Assembly (NCBI GenBank): GCA_902478725.1
Contig: CABSMD010000015.1
Coordinates: 1 to 24,189 of the forward strand
Reading direction: 5' to 3'
Origin: an uncultured Clostridia bacterium
GTDB taxonomy: Bacteria; Bacillota; Clostridia; HGM11514
DNA: 24,189 nucleotides
The notes below the pieces were generated by a model, which saw only the letters and a program-made list of their open reading frames with translations, did no database searches and was not told the DNA's origin. Position 1 is the stretch's first letter. Each line of letters opens with the position of its first letter. Below, in pieces: positions 7,415 to 15,652 of the stretch. A program made the translations under genes and the position numbers.

Positions 7415-10400
7415 CTATTTCTCCAGCAGTCGCTTGATGACGCTTGCCGCCTGCGCGCGGGTGGTGCTCTCCAACGGAGCGAAGGTATCCGCCGTCATGC
7501 CGCTGATCAGCCCCGCCGTGGTTGCCTCATCCACAAAAGCATAGGCCCACTCGGATATGGCATCCCTGTCGGAGAACCGTTCGATCCCACCGCGGCCCGC
7601 AGTTTTTTCCAGAAAGCTATAGGCCTTGCACAGGATAACCGCCATCTCCTCACGGGTGATCCGGTCGTCCGGCCGGAAGGTTCCGTCGGATCCGGCAATG
7701 ATACCGGCGTTTGCCGCCGCATTGACATAGGTATAGTACCACTCGCCCTGCGTTACGTCGGAGAATCCGGCGGGGCTGCTGCTTGTCAGCTGCAGGGCCT
7801 TGGCGATCAGGGTCGCAAACTCCGCCCGCGTAACCGCGCGCTCCGGCTCGAAGGTATCCGCCGTCACGCCGGACACAATACCCTTTTCCGCCATCTCTTC
7901 AATGTCTTTTTGCGCCCAGTGGCCCACTGTATCGGCAAACCACGCGCCGCCGTTTGACGGCTGCTCCGTAGCCGTCACCCCGATCGGATTGCCCGCGCCT
8001 ACGCTGGGGTAAGTAGTCGTGCTTGTACCGCCTCCCCCTGGTCCAGCCGGGCCGGCTGTTATGGTAGGCGTGGGCGCCGTATCGTTGCTGAATAACGCGA
8101 TCTCCCCGAGTGTATCCGCCCAAAGGATCATATCCGGCGACGTACCGCTTACCTTCACGATATTACGGTTTTTCAGTCCATCCTTTGCTGACTCCGCGGT
8201 GTCGTTTTTGATCGTCGCGGTTACCGCCGCATACTGGCCGTCCACGATTCTTCCAAGCTTTTTGTTGTAAACACCCTCGATTGCAAGCCGTACGGGGCTG
8301 GTGAATGGCAGCTTTTGGCCGAATACGACTGCGGTGATATCCTTCGCGCCGCTGATCGTCTGGCTCGGCGTTTGACTGGCTGTAAAGATTGCGATCTCCG
8401 CCCTGGTTCCGGCTGTGCCTTCCAGTTTAGCGCCTGCCGGAATTTTCAGGTTGACGGCGCGCTGCTTGCCGTCCACTGTGACCCAGCCGGATAGATTGAT
8501 TTCTCCCAGCTCCACACCACACGGCACAGTGGCCTTCACGCCAGACATCCCGGATGGAACAACAATGTTTGTCACATCCACAAACGGTGGAATATTCAAT
8601 GTCATATTTGCGGTAATCTCCGGTACGTCCGTATTGACTGATGTTTGGAAGGCCTCGACTGCCGCCTGCAATGCCGCTATCGTCCTGACGATCACATCCG
8701 CATCGGTAGAGGTTTCTGACTTAGCCGTATCAATAGCCGATGCAAACGCGCTCTTTGCGTCAGACGGAGCCTGGCCGTAGCCGTTGCCCGCAGCAATGAC
8801 GCTGTTTAGGGCCTGCGCTTCTTCGATTTTCTGTGCCAGCCTCTCATAGGGGGGCAGTTCCCCGCCGACCTGCACGCTCTCAGAGGTCACCGTCTCTCCA
8901 TACAGCATATTACTGTCATACGGCGTTACCTCATAACGGATATACTTGCCGTTTAGGGACTGATCCAATAACAACTCCCGTCCCTCTTTGCCCGGAATCT
9001 TTTTATAGGTCCCATTTTCGCTGTCGGATGTATACCATACGATTTTGGACGGACCCTGCTTGTCGCCGTCCTGATCAGAATAGGTATACTGCGCGGTGAT
9101 GGTGCGGCCTGCTATAATCTCACCGCCGACCATTGCCTGCGACGCGGATGGCTTCTGCCCGCCGACGGATTTTGTTTCCCCGTTTAACGTGTAATCATGA
9201 AGCCCCATCCGTCCGAAGGGGATTTCCTCAAACGTCAACCCGGCTTTTCGGATGGCCTGCAAGCCCGCCTCCGTCAGGGTGAAGTCGCGGCCGTAATCGG
9301 CAAACATCGGTTGCCCGGAGGGGAGGATGTCGCTGTCGGCGCGGTAGGTATTGGTCTCCACGCCGTTTTGCCCCTGCATCGTCGGCAAACCCTTTTTCAT
9401 CTTCACGGCCACGTTATTGGAAAACTCGTTTTTCTGCACCGGCGCGTACTGGTTTGCAAACGCGACCAGCTTTTTATAGTCCTCGGCGTTGTTCGGGTCG
9501 AGGTTTTTCAAATTCTCATTGTAGAACGCGGTGGAGAAGGAATCCAAAAATTCCTGCCATTGCGTTCCGGCGTAGTGGTTTTTCCAGGTCTCGCTTTCAA
9601 ACTGGACGGCGTTCATGCTGTCCCACCAGCCCATGGTGTCGTTCTGCTGCTTGCTGTATACGCCGAGCCAGAACTTGCCTTGCTTTTCCGCCGCAAAGCC
9701 GGACAGCCAGAACGGCTGAAAAAATATGGCCGAGGGCGAATCGACAAACACGTTGTTCGTCACGCGGGCATAGCTGCCGCCAAAGGTTTTGAGCGCATAT
9801 CCCTCTCCCCCCTGCTCCTCTGTCAGCGCGCCGCGGTAAAATACATTACCGTGAATATAGGGGCCGACCTGCCCGTCGTCCCAGAACACCGACTGTTGGC
9901 CATAGCCGCCGTAGGGATTGCCGATGTCGTGAAAATAGTTATAGCGGATCTCGATTCCCAGCCGCGTGGGGTTGCGCCCGTAATAGATCGCACCCATGTC
10001 GGCGGCGTTTAGAACCGCGTCGTGGATATCGTTGTATTCGATGATATGGTCGTTTCCGTCCACGTTAATGAGCAGATGCGGGCCGTTATAAAGCTCATTG
10101 TTACGGATGATGTTGCCGACGCCGGTTATGGTGATCGCCCCCGCGTAGGACTCCACGATCCGGTTGACGCTGTGGATACGGTTGTTCTCAGCCAGGTTAT
10201 TGCCCGGTGTCAGGCTGACCCGGTCGCCGCCGCTCAGGTTCATACCGCCATAGGCGCTGTCATAGATATAACAGTTGCGGATGGTATTGTTGGTTCCGTT
10301 GATATAGGCGCGGTTGGTGGTGTGCGCGATGGTACAGCCGTCCACCACCACATTGTCACAGCTCTGCACCGACAGGCCGGAGCCGAAAAGATATTCCATG

Positions 10401-12946
10401 TTGATGCCTTCGATTTTGATATGGGAAGCGCCGCTTACGCTCACCAGCGTCGTTTTGGAAACCGGAACGACTACCTCTGCCTCTTCCATATCACACGCCG
10501 GGTAGAAGTAAACCTTTTTGTTTTCCCGGTCGATGTAGGACTCGCCCGGCATGTCGATCTCCTCAAGTAGGTTGAAGAAATAGAATTTTCCATTTTCCGT
10601 GGTCGGTCGGTGCGCAGTTTTATCCTTTGTGGTTATGGTTTTGGTCCCCGCATTCAGCGACGCCACCGCGTGCCGGGACTGCGCCCAGGAATAGGCCAGG
10701 TGCCCCTCGATCCACAGGTTCTCAAGCGCCTCCTCTGGCCAGAGCGCCGTGCGGCCCTCGTCGTCCTGATAGGTAAAGATGGCCGGGCTGGTCTTATAAT
10801 CAATGTCGCCGCTCTGTACGCCTGTCACATAGGTATACTGCGTCCCCGGCTCATCGTTGGGCCAGCGGGATTTTTGCAGGGGTGCGCCGTTTACATACAC
10901 CTCAAACTGGTTTTCAAAGTCGCCGTTTGTAATCCCGTAGGCAAACTCTCCAATCGGGGCGATGTTGGAAACGTCCGCGCTTAAATCGATCTGCATCAGA
11001 TTGGACTTGGCAAACGGGTCAAGCACCCGGTTCAGTATGGCCGGATCGGTGACCTTGCTGATTTTATCGGCTGAAATCCGCTTGCCGCCCGTCAAAGTGA
11101 CTTTCTCGCCGGGATAGGCCCGGTAGGTCACCGGCGCGGTTTCTGTGCCGGAATCGTCCGCCGTCAGGCTAAAGGCGTTTCCTCTGAAATACTCGCCGCC
11201 TCGGATGGTGACGGTAATAGGACGGCCCGCGGCTGTCCCGTCCACCTTCGCGGCGCGGACGGCGTCGCGCGCCTTCTCCAGCGTGGCAAAGGGGGCGGGC
11301 AGCGTCCCGGGGTTCGTATCATCCCCGTCGGCCGCGACAAAGAACTCTAATGTCGCCACATCCGTTTCCACCGCAACCGGGCTGACGCTGACCTTTGCTT
11401 CCCCCGCCAGGCCGTTGCTGTCCTTCGGGGTAACAGTCACACGGATGTATTGGCCCGCGTCGGCCGCGGTGAGCAGGTACTGCTTGCCTTCCTTGCCGTT
11501 CTTGTTCCAAACCGTCTCCCAGGGGCCGCCTGCCGTCTCGCCGCGCTCCCACAGAAAACCGGAGTCCCCCTCCGGATCGCCGCCCGCACTCATCTGGTAG
11601 GTATATTGCGCACTCAGCATGTTTCCGGCCTGCGCGGCGCCGGTTATGGTTACGTCGCCCGTTATGCTGGGCGGATTCTTCACCTGTGATACCGTTACAA
11701 CATTGGAATATACCGGATTCCCCAAAACAGGCTCCTCGACCGATACCGGCGTGACCCGGGCGCGCAGCTGTTTTCCCACATCCTCCGCCGCGCAGGTATA
11801 GGTATTTGTGGTAGCGCCGGCAATGTCGCTCCACGCGCTCTGTGCGCCGGCGCGGGTCTGCCACTGGTATTGGGGCGTACCCAGCGTATCGTCACCGTTT
11901 TTATCGGAGAATACCGCGTTTACGGTAAGAACGCCGTTTATCATCGCCGTGCCCGATAGCTCGACCTGCTCCGCTGCCGGCTTATAGGCCATTGCATGGT
12001 AGCCGCCGCTTAGGTTTGTCACCGAGATGTCGTCGTAGACGGATTCATAAAAATTTCCATCTGTGTCCTTATATGCGCCTCCAAAAAAGTAGAAGCGGTC
12101 GCCTCCCGCCGGGGAGCTGACATTTGCCGAAAAGCTTTCTTTCAAAACCTCTTCGCCGTCTATGTATATGACGGCCAATTTTGCGCTAGCATCGTAGATG
12201 ACCGCTGCCTGGTGCCAGCCGCGTGTGCGCGCGGTCTGAGTCTGGGCCAGCAGGGTGGTGCCGTTTTTCCTTACGCCGTAATGGTCGGACGAGGAGTCGA
12301 CAATCCCGATCTCCCTCTGCCAGCCTAGCGTGACATTGATAGACAGCGCCGCGTTGGCGTTGGTCTTTTCCCCGCTGTCATAAAACCATCCCTGTGCCGC
12401 GCGGAGGCCTTGGTTATACGTTTTCCAGCTTTCGCCCACGTATCCCTTGCCGCTGGTCGCGCCCGCCTTTTTCCCGTCGTGGCCGGGGACTCCCGCAAGA
12501 TAGACCGCGCTTTCAGACACAGTCGTGTCGGTCAGGTTTTCAAACGTGCTGTTACCGGCTACGGTGGAGGTGCTCCTGTCCATGTATACACTTGCGGACA
12601 CATAGGTCTCATCCGGATTTTGATACTCTGCCGTCAGGATGGCATAGCCCGGCGTGTTCGATTTGACCTTGTTCGCGTCCTCCCCCTCGCCAAACGAAAA
12701 GGCGGATGGGTTGCTGGAGGAATACCTTACGCGCCCGTTTCCGGTCAGGTCGACCGTCGTCCCGTCCGCCAGATTTCCCGTCACGTTCAGCGCGGAGAGG
12801 GGGCGGTCCGTGTTGTTGTAAAATGTCGTGTTGTTTGCCAGGCTGATCGACACCACCTGCGGATTCTCCGCCGCAAGCAACGGCGGCAGAGAGAGGGCGG
12901 TACATAAAAACAACAGCGTCAGCAATAGAATTCCTGTTTTTTTCAT
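7415..12946 (-). CDS. Giant SLH-anchored multidomain GH141-like beta-helix surface enzyme
   Basis: This is an 1843-residue surface protein. Order: signal peptide (1-26, ending LLAA); Ig/Big-like domain (about 28-124); LamG-like concanavalin domain (about 125-316); two Ig-like repeats (about 328-422 and 426-525); GH141-like beta-helix (about 533-1250), with FFVAADGDDTNPGT, PFATLEKARD, D983 in ADMGAIYYG and D1024 in WDDG, again 41 apart; a third Ig-like repeat (1262-1360); a FIVAR-like helix pair (1365-1437); a beta region (1441-1620); a Gly/Pro/Thr linker (1622-1660); and three SLH domains (1669-1718, 1728-1776, 1791-1841) with TRAE, TREE and TRAQ motifs. SLH domains bind pyruvylated secondary cell-wall polymer. 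I chose ATG 12946 (MKKTG) because GGAG lies 9 bp upstream and the signal peptide then begins with KK; upstream in-frame codons to 12979 are unsupported. The LamG block is nearly identical to that of the preceding gene. Confidence 0.88.
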   Translation of the reverse strand: MKKTGILLLTLLFLCTALSLPPLLAAENPQVVSISLANNTTFYNNTDRPLSALNVTGNLADGTTVDLTGNGRVRYSSSNPSAFSFGEGEDANKVKSNTPGYAILTAEYQNPDETYVSASVYMDRSTSTVAGNSTFENLTDTTVSESAVYLAGVPGHDGKKAGATSGKGYVGESWKTYNQGLRAAQGWFYDSGEKTNANAALSINVTLGWQREIGIVDSSSDHYGVRKNGTTLLAQTQTARTRGWHQAAVIYDASAKLAVIYIDGEEVLKESFSANVSSPAGGDRFYFFGGAYKDTDGNFYESVYDDISVTNLSGGYHAMAYKPAAEQVELSGTAMINGVLTVNAVFSDKNGDDTLGTPQYQWQTRAGAQSAWSDIAGATTNTYTCAAEDVGKQLRARVTPVSVEEPVLGNPVYSNVVTVSQVKNPPSITGDVTITGAAQAGNMLSAQYTYQMSAGGDPEGDSGFLWERGETAGGPWETVWNKNGKEGKQYLLTAADAGQYIRVTVTPKDSNGLAGEAKVSVSPVAVETDVATLEFFVAADGDDTNPGTLPAPFATLEKARDAVRAAKVDGTAAGRPITVTIRGGEYFRGNAFSLTADDSGTETAPVTYRAYPGEKVTLTGGKRISADKISKVTDPAILNRVLDPFAKSNLMQIDLSADVSNIAPIGEFAYGITNGDFENQFEVYVNGAPLQKSRWPNDEPGTQYTYVTGVQSGDIDYKTSPAIFTYQDDEGRTALWPEEALENLWIEGHLAYSWAQSRHAVASLNAGTKTITTKDKTAHRPTTENGKFYFFNLLEEIDMPGESYIDRENKKVYFYPACDMEEAEVVVPVSKTTLVSVSGASHIKIEGINMEYLFGSGLSVQSCDNVVVDGCTIAHTTNRAYINGTNNTIRNCYIYDSAYGGMNLSGGDRVSLTPGNNLAENNRIHSVNRIVESYAGAITITGVGNIIRNNELYNGPHLLINVDGNDHIIEYNDIHDAVLNAADMGAIYYGRNPTRLGIEIRYNYFHDIGNPYGGYGQQSVFWDDGQVGPYIHGNVFYRGALTEEQGGEGYALKTFGGSYARVTNNVFVDSPSAIFFQPFWLSGFAAEKQGKFWLGVYSKQQNDTMGWWDSMNAVQFESETWKNHYAGTQWQEFLDSFSTAFYNENLKNLDPNNAEDYKKLVAFANQYAPVQKNEFSNNVAVKMKKGLPTMQGQNGVETNTYRADSDILPSGQPMFADYGRDFTLTEAGLQAIRKAGLTFEEIPFGRMGLHDYTLNGETKSVGGQKPSASQAMVGGEIIAGRTITAQYTYSDQDGDKQGPSKIVWYTSDSENGTYKKIPGKEGRELLLDQSLNGKYIRYEVTPYDSNMLYGETVTSESVQVGGELPPYERLAQKIEEAQALNSVIAAGNGYGQAPSDAKSAFASAIDTAKSETSTDADVIVRTIAALQAAVEAFQTSVNTDVPEITANMTLNIPPFVDVTNIVVPSGMSGVKATVPCGVELGEINLSGWVTVDGKQRAVNLKIPAGAKLEGTAGTRAEIAIFTASQTPSQTISGAKDITAVVFGQKLPFTSPVRLAIEGVYNKKLGRIVDGQYAAVTATIKNDTAESAKDGLKNRNIVKVSGTSPDMILWADTLGEIALFSNDTAPTPTITAGPAGPGGGGTSTTTYPSVGAGNPIGVTATEQPSNGGAWFADTVGHWAQKDIEEMAEKGIVSGVTADTFEPERAVTRAEFATLIAKALQLTSSSPAGFSDVTQGEWYYTYVNAAANAGIIAGSDGTFRPDDRITREEMAVILCKAYSFLEKTAGRGGIERFSDRDAISEWAYAFVDEATTAGLISGMTADTFAPLESTTRAQAASVIKRLLEK
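11999..12565 (-). repeat. LamG block, copy A (in SLH beta-helix gene)
   Basis: This 567-bp segment encodes 189 residues that align without gaps to 13618-14184, at a constant offset of 1619 bp. Only 10 of 189 residues differ, all mild changes. Bases 12255-12421 are identical to 13874-14040 over 167 nt. Sequence on either side diverges sharply, so the edges of the block are clear. Confidence 0.95.
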
Positions 12947-13002
12947 CTTCCTCGACTCCTTTTCCCATTTTAAATACAAGCCAATTTAAATGCAAATCCT
13001 AA

Positions 13003-14550
13003 TCAAACCACAGTAAAGCTTTTTGGCGTACCAGTAACGTTTTTTTCTTCTGTTCCCCTCTGTATTTTAACATAGGGGGTCATGGAATACGCACCACCCG
13101 CGAGCAGGCCCGATCCATAAACACGGAGGCCGAACCGCCCGTCCGCCGTCACGTTTTCCAACAGAACAGGAAGCGGCAGAATGACGCCGGCCTCGTTTTT
13201 GACCTCCACACCGATTTCCTTTACGTCCCAGCCATAGCCATGGTTCACTGTGCAGTACAGCAGGGCGGAAAAGACCGGGGCGCCGCCCTCCTGCGGGACA
13301 TAGGCACTGTCTATAACCGCTTCACCGCCCGCGGCAATGGTAGGCGGCGTTACTTCCCTTTCTCTGAACTCTACCGAAACCGTCTGGTCGGCTGTGATGT
13401 TCGTAAGCAGGAGCGATTGGTTGGAAACCTGCGCCGCGCTGCCGTTTAAGAGTACTCCGGCAATCTCAAAGCCTTCGTCCGGCAGAAGGGAGAGGGTTAG
13501 ATCGGAGCCGTTTTCCACTTCGATGGTATCCCCGTCAGACAGTACGGTTGCCCCATTTTTCACCTGTCCGCCCGCCGTGGTATTGACCGTTACGGTATGG
13601 GGGAATACCTGCTCTTTGTAACCGCCGCTTAGGTTTGTCACCGAGATGTCGTCGTAGATGGATTCATAGAAATTTCCGTCTGTGTCCTTATATGCACTTC
13701 CAAAAAAGTAGAAACGGTCGCCGCCCGCCGGGGAGTTGACATTTGCCGAAAAGCTTTCTTTCAAAACCTCTTCGCCGTCTACGTATATCACAGCCAATTT
13801 TGCACTGCTGTCATAGATCACCGCCACCTGGTGCCAGCCGCGTGTGCGCGAGGCCTGAGTCTGGGCCACCAGTGTGGTGCCGTTTTTCCTTACGCCGTAA
13901 TGGTCGGACGAGGAGTCGACAATCCCGATCTCCCTCTGCCAGCCTAGCGTGACATTGATAGACAGCGCCGCGTTGGCGTTGGTCTTTTCCCCGCTGTCAT
14001 AAAACCATCCCTGTGCCGCGCGGAGGCCTTGGTTATACGTCTTCCAGCTTTCGCCCACATACCCCTTGCCGCTGGTCGCGCCGGCCTTTTTCCCATCGTG
14101 GCCGGGGATTCCCGCAAGATAGACCGCGCTTTCGGATACGGTCGTGTCGGTCAGGTTTTCAAATGTGCTGTTACCGGCCACAGTGCAGGTACTCTTTTGC
14201 AGGTATAGCTTCGCCTCCGCCTTTGTCCCGTCAGGATTTTTGTAGACTGCCCGAACCACGGCGTATCCTGCCGCGGAAGCCGAGGCAAGCTGGTTGCCTT
14301 CAAAGTAGAAGGTACCGGGATTTCCGCTTGCATAGGTCAGGTTGCTGTTGCCGGTCAAATCCACCGTCGTGCCGTCGGGCAGGATTCCCGCTACACGAAG
14401 CGGCGTTAAGGGTCTGTCTGCATTGTTATAAAACGCCGTGTTGTTTGCCAGACTGATCGACGCCACTTGCGGATTGTCCGCCGCCATAACAGCCGGAAGT
14501 CCCAGCATAGCGAGCGCCAGGATCAAAAACAGTGCCATACATCTTTTCAT
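13003..14550 (-). CDS. Secreted LamG-domain protein with bacterial repeat domain, no anchor
   Basis: This 515-residue protein has a signal peptide (MKRCMALFLILALAMLGLP, cleavage near VMAA-D24), an Ig/Big-like domain (25-118) moderately similar to its downstream neighbour, and a LamG-like domain (119-311) almost identical to it. A 'bacterial repeat' beta domain follows (315-397: TVNTTAGGQV, LLPDEGFEIAGVLLNG). The C-terminal 115 residues are a beta-rich domain I do not recognise. It has no catalytic module, SLH or sortase motif. A carbohydrate-binding or scaffold role for the surface enzyme's substrate is likely but inferred. The ATG at 14550 is chosen over the GTG at 14559 because GGAG sits 8 bp before it. 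The next gene starts 56 bp after its stop, so they are co-transcribed. Confidence 0.82.
   Translation of the reverse strand: MKRCMALFLILALAMLGLPAVMAADNPQVASISLANNTAFYNNADRPLTPLRVAGILPDGTTVDLTGNSNLTYASGNPGTFYFEGNQLASASAAGYAVVRAVYKNPDGTKAEAKLYLQKSTCTVAGNSTFENLTDTTVSESAVYLAGIPGHDGKKAGATSGKGYVGESWKTYNQGLRAAQGWFYDSGEKTNANAALSINVTLGWQREIGIVDSSSDHYGVRKNGTTLVAQTQASRTRGWHQVAVIYDSSAKLAVIYVDGEEVLKESFSANVNSPAGGDRFYFFGSAYKDTDGNFYESIYDDISVTNLSGGYKEQVFPHTVTVNTTAGGQVKNGATVLSDGDTIEVENGSDLTLSLLPDEGFEIAGVLLNGSAAQVSNQSLLLTNITADQTVSVEFREREVTPPTIAAGGEAVIDSAYVPQEGGAPVFSALLYCTVNHGYGWDVKEIGVEVKNEAGVILPLPVLLENVTADGRFGLRVYGSGLLAGGAYSMTPYVKIQRGTEEKNVTGTPKSFTVV
13618..14184 (-). repeat. LamG block, copy B (in LamG-domain protein gene)
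   Basis: This is the partner of 11999-12565: 189 codons, ungapped, 179 residues identical, with a 167-nt perfect run (13874-14040). Identity at synonymous positions shows that the two copies separated, or were homogenised, recently. Confidence 0.95.
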
Positions 14551-14577
14551 TTTTTTCACTCCTTCTATATAATAGTA

Positions 14578-14616
14578 AAACCCGTGGTATCTATTTTTAA
14601 TGATACCAACGGGTTT
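14578..14616 (-). terminator. Long inverted repeat between the AraC and LamG genes
   Basis: Arms AAACCCG-TGGTATC (14578-14591) and GATACCA-(A)-CGGGTTT (14602-14616) form two 7-bp stems separated by a one-base bulge around a 10-nt loop. On the minus strand the hairpin is followed by TTTTACTATTATATAG, a moderate U-rich tail, 37 bp after the AraC stop at 14654. It fits a weak terminator. Its place 27 bp before the LamG start also allows an operator or a 5'-UTR attenuator. I could not find a good promoter between it and the start codon. Confidence 0.6.
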
Positions 14617-14653
14617 ACCAAAAGTACAGACAGAATTTTTAGCTGGATTGGTA

Positions 14654-15526
14654 CTATTTTTGGAATCTGGTCCGGTACGCGCTGGGGGGTTCCCCCGTGT
14701 GCCGCTTGAAAATCTTGCTGAACAGCTGGTAGCTCTGGTAGCCCACCTGCTCGCTGATCTCCTGTAAGGAAAGCGACGGCTCTGCCAAAAGCTCGATCGC
14801 TTTCGTCATCCGCTTGTCCTGGATATAGGCGACCAAGGATTTGCCATAGCACTCCTTAAACACGGTGCTGAAATAGGCCGGGTGGTAAAAGCACCGGCTG
14901 GCAAGCTCGGCGACCGTGATTTTTTGATTGTAGTGTTCATCGATGTATTGGAGGATGTCGGATGTGATCTTATGGCTGTATTCGTCCATGTCATGGTTTG
15001 CGTTCTTTTGCAGATGCCGCGTCAGATGGGTGAAGATCACCGAGGCGTACCCGCGAAGCGCGGTACGGTAGCCCTTCTCCCGGTGTTCATATTCATAGAG
15101 CATGTTCTCGATCACCGTTTCGACCTCGACCAGCTCCCGGCCGGAAAACCGTACTACCGATTCTGTTTTTTCAAACGCCCCCCGCAATTCCTCAAACATC
15201 GAAAGCGCCAGAATGCTGAACAGGTTTTCCGTGTTGACCAGTTCCTTGCTGATAAAGGACGGTTTAAACACAAAGTTGACATAGCAAAATGGATTTTCAA
15301 GCCGCTGGAAGGAGTGGGTCTGGTTGCGGTTGATAAAGATCAGGCTGCCGCGCGAGACGGTGTATTCCTGCCCGTCAATCTCCTGCCGTGCGCGGCCGGA
15401 GAAAACATAGGCCAGCTCGATAAACTCATGCAGGTGCTCCGGTTCATCCCGCGTGGCATTCAGCTTCCACAGGTTCAGGTCGTCATCGTGCGCCATGTAC
15501 TCCCCTTCGATTTTATAAATATGCAC
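14654..15526 (-). CDS. AraC-family transcriptional regulator (cupin plus HTH)
   Basis: This 290-residue regulator has an N-terminal cupin sensor domain (about 20-140: HLHEFIELAYVFSGRARQEI, GSLIFINRNQTHSF) and a C-terminal double helix-turn-helix AraC domain (about 190-290). The latter contains ITVAELASRCFYHPAYFSTVFKE and SLQEISEQVGYQSYQLFSKIFKRHTG, matching the family consensus. The start is taken as GTG 15526, because a perfect GGAGGTGAT Shine-Dalgarno lies about 7 bp before it; the GTG at 15541 would overlap this site. ATG 15496 is a weaker alternative. It lies upstream of the LamG/SLH genes and divergent from the GH63-like gene. It therefore likely activates one or both units in response to an imported sugar. 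Confidence 0.92.
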   Translation of the reverse strand: MHIYKIEGEYMAHDDDLNLWKLNATRDEPEHLHEFIELAYVFSGRARQEIDGQEYTVSRGSLIFINRNQTHSFQRLENPFCYVNFVFKPSFISKELVNTENLFSILALSMFEELRGAFEKTESVVRFSGRELVEVETVIENMLYEYEHREKGYRTALRGYASVIFTHLTRHLQKNANHDMDEYSHKITSDILQYIDEHYNQKITVAELASRCFYHPAYFSTVFKECYGKSLVAYIQDKRMTKAIELLAEPSLSLQEISEQVGYQSYQLFSKIFKRHTGEPPSAYRTRFQK

Positions 15527-15555
15527 CCCATCACCTCCCACAATCTATCGTTTTT

Positions 15556-15584
15556 AGTATATCATTTTATGTAATCTTCCGCAA
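15556..15584 (-). promoter_or_regulatory. Candidate promoter of the first AraC gene
   Basis: On the minus strand, TTGCGG (15579-15584) and TATACT (15556-15561) are separated by 17 bp, 30 bp upstream of the GTG start at 15526. The -10 matches 5 of 6 and the -35 only 3 of 6, consistent with weak or activator-dependent transcription. Confidence 0.45.
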
Positions 15585-15592
15585 TCTTTTTC

Positions 15593-15621
15593 TTGCCAAC
15601 CCCTTTCTTTTCCAATATAAT
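15593..15621 (+). promoter_or_regulatory. Sigma-A promoter of the GH63-like glycosidase gene
   Basis: TTGCCA (15593-15598), a 17-bp spacer and a perfect TATAAT (15616-15621) precede the glycosidase ATG at 15653, with AAGGA at 15642-15646 as ribosome-binding site. It is nearly back-to-back with the AraC promoter, so one regulator bound around 15540-15595 could control both directions. Confidence 0.82.
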
Positions 15622-15652
15622 AGTAGCATCACGGAGGAAAGAAGGAAAAGAG

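Noticed and set aside
7415..7960. Three repeated segments at the end of the SLH gene as a DNA repeat array
   Set aside because: These are three diverged SLH domains, similar at protein level only, and not a nucleotide repeat.
9197..10570. Consecutive plus-strand open frames (271 and 182 codons) opposite the SLH gene
   Set aside because: They mirror the periodic beta-helix coding sequence on the other strand; their V/H/D-rich products have no domain or start signal.
12947..12979. Eleven-residue N-terminal extension of the SLH protein
   Set aside because: It would put charged residues before the signal peptide, and the GGAG site fits ATG 12946 instead.
13003..14550. Possibility that the LamG protein is a truncated pseudogene of the SLH enzyme
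   Set aside because: The frame is intact, with its own signal peptide, an unrelated C-terminal region and a good Shine-Dalgarno site; similarity is confined to the N-terminal modules.
15593..15652. N-terminal extension of the GH63-like protein from a TTG at 15593
   Set aside because: The extension would be translated through the TTGCCA/TATAAT promoter and has no ribosome-binding site; ATG 15653 has AAGGA at good spacing.
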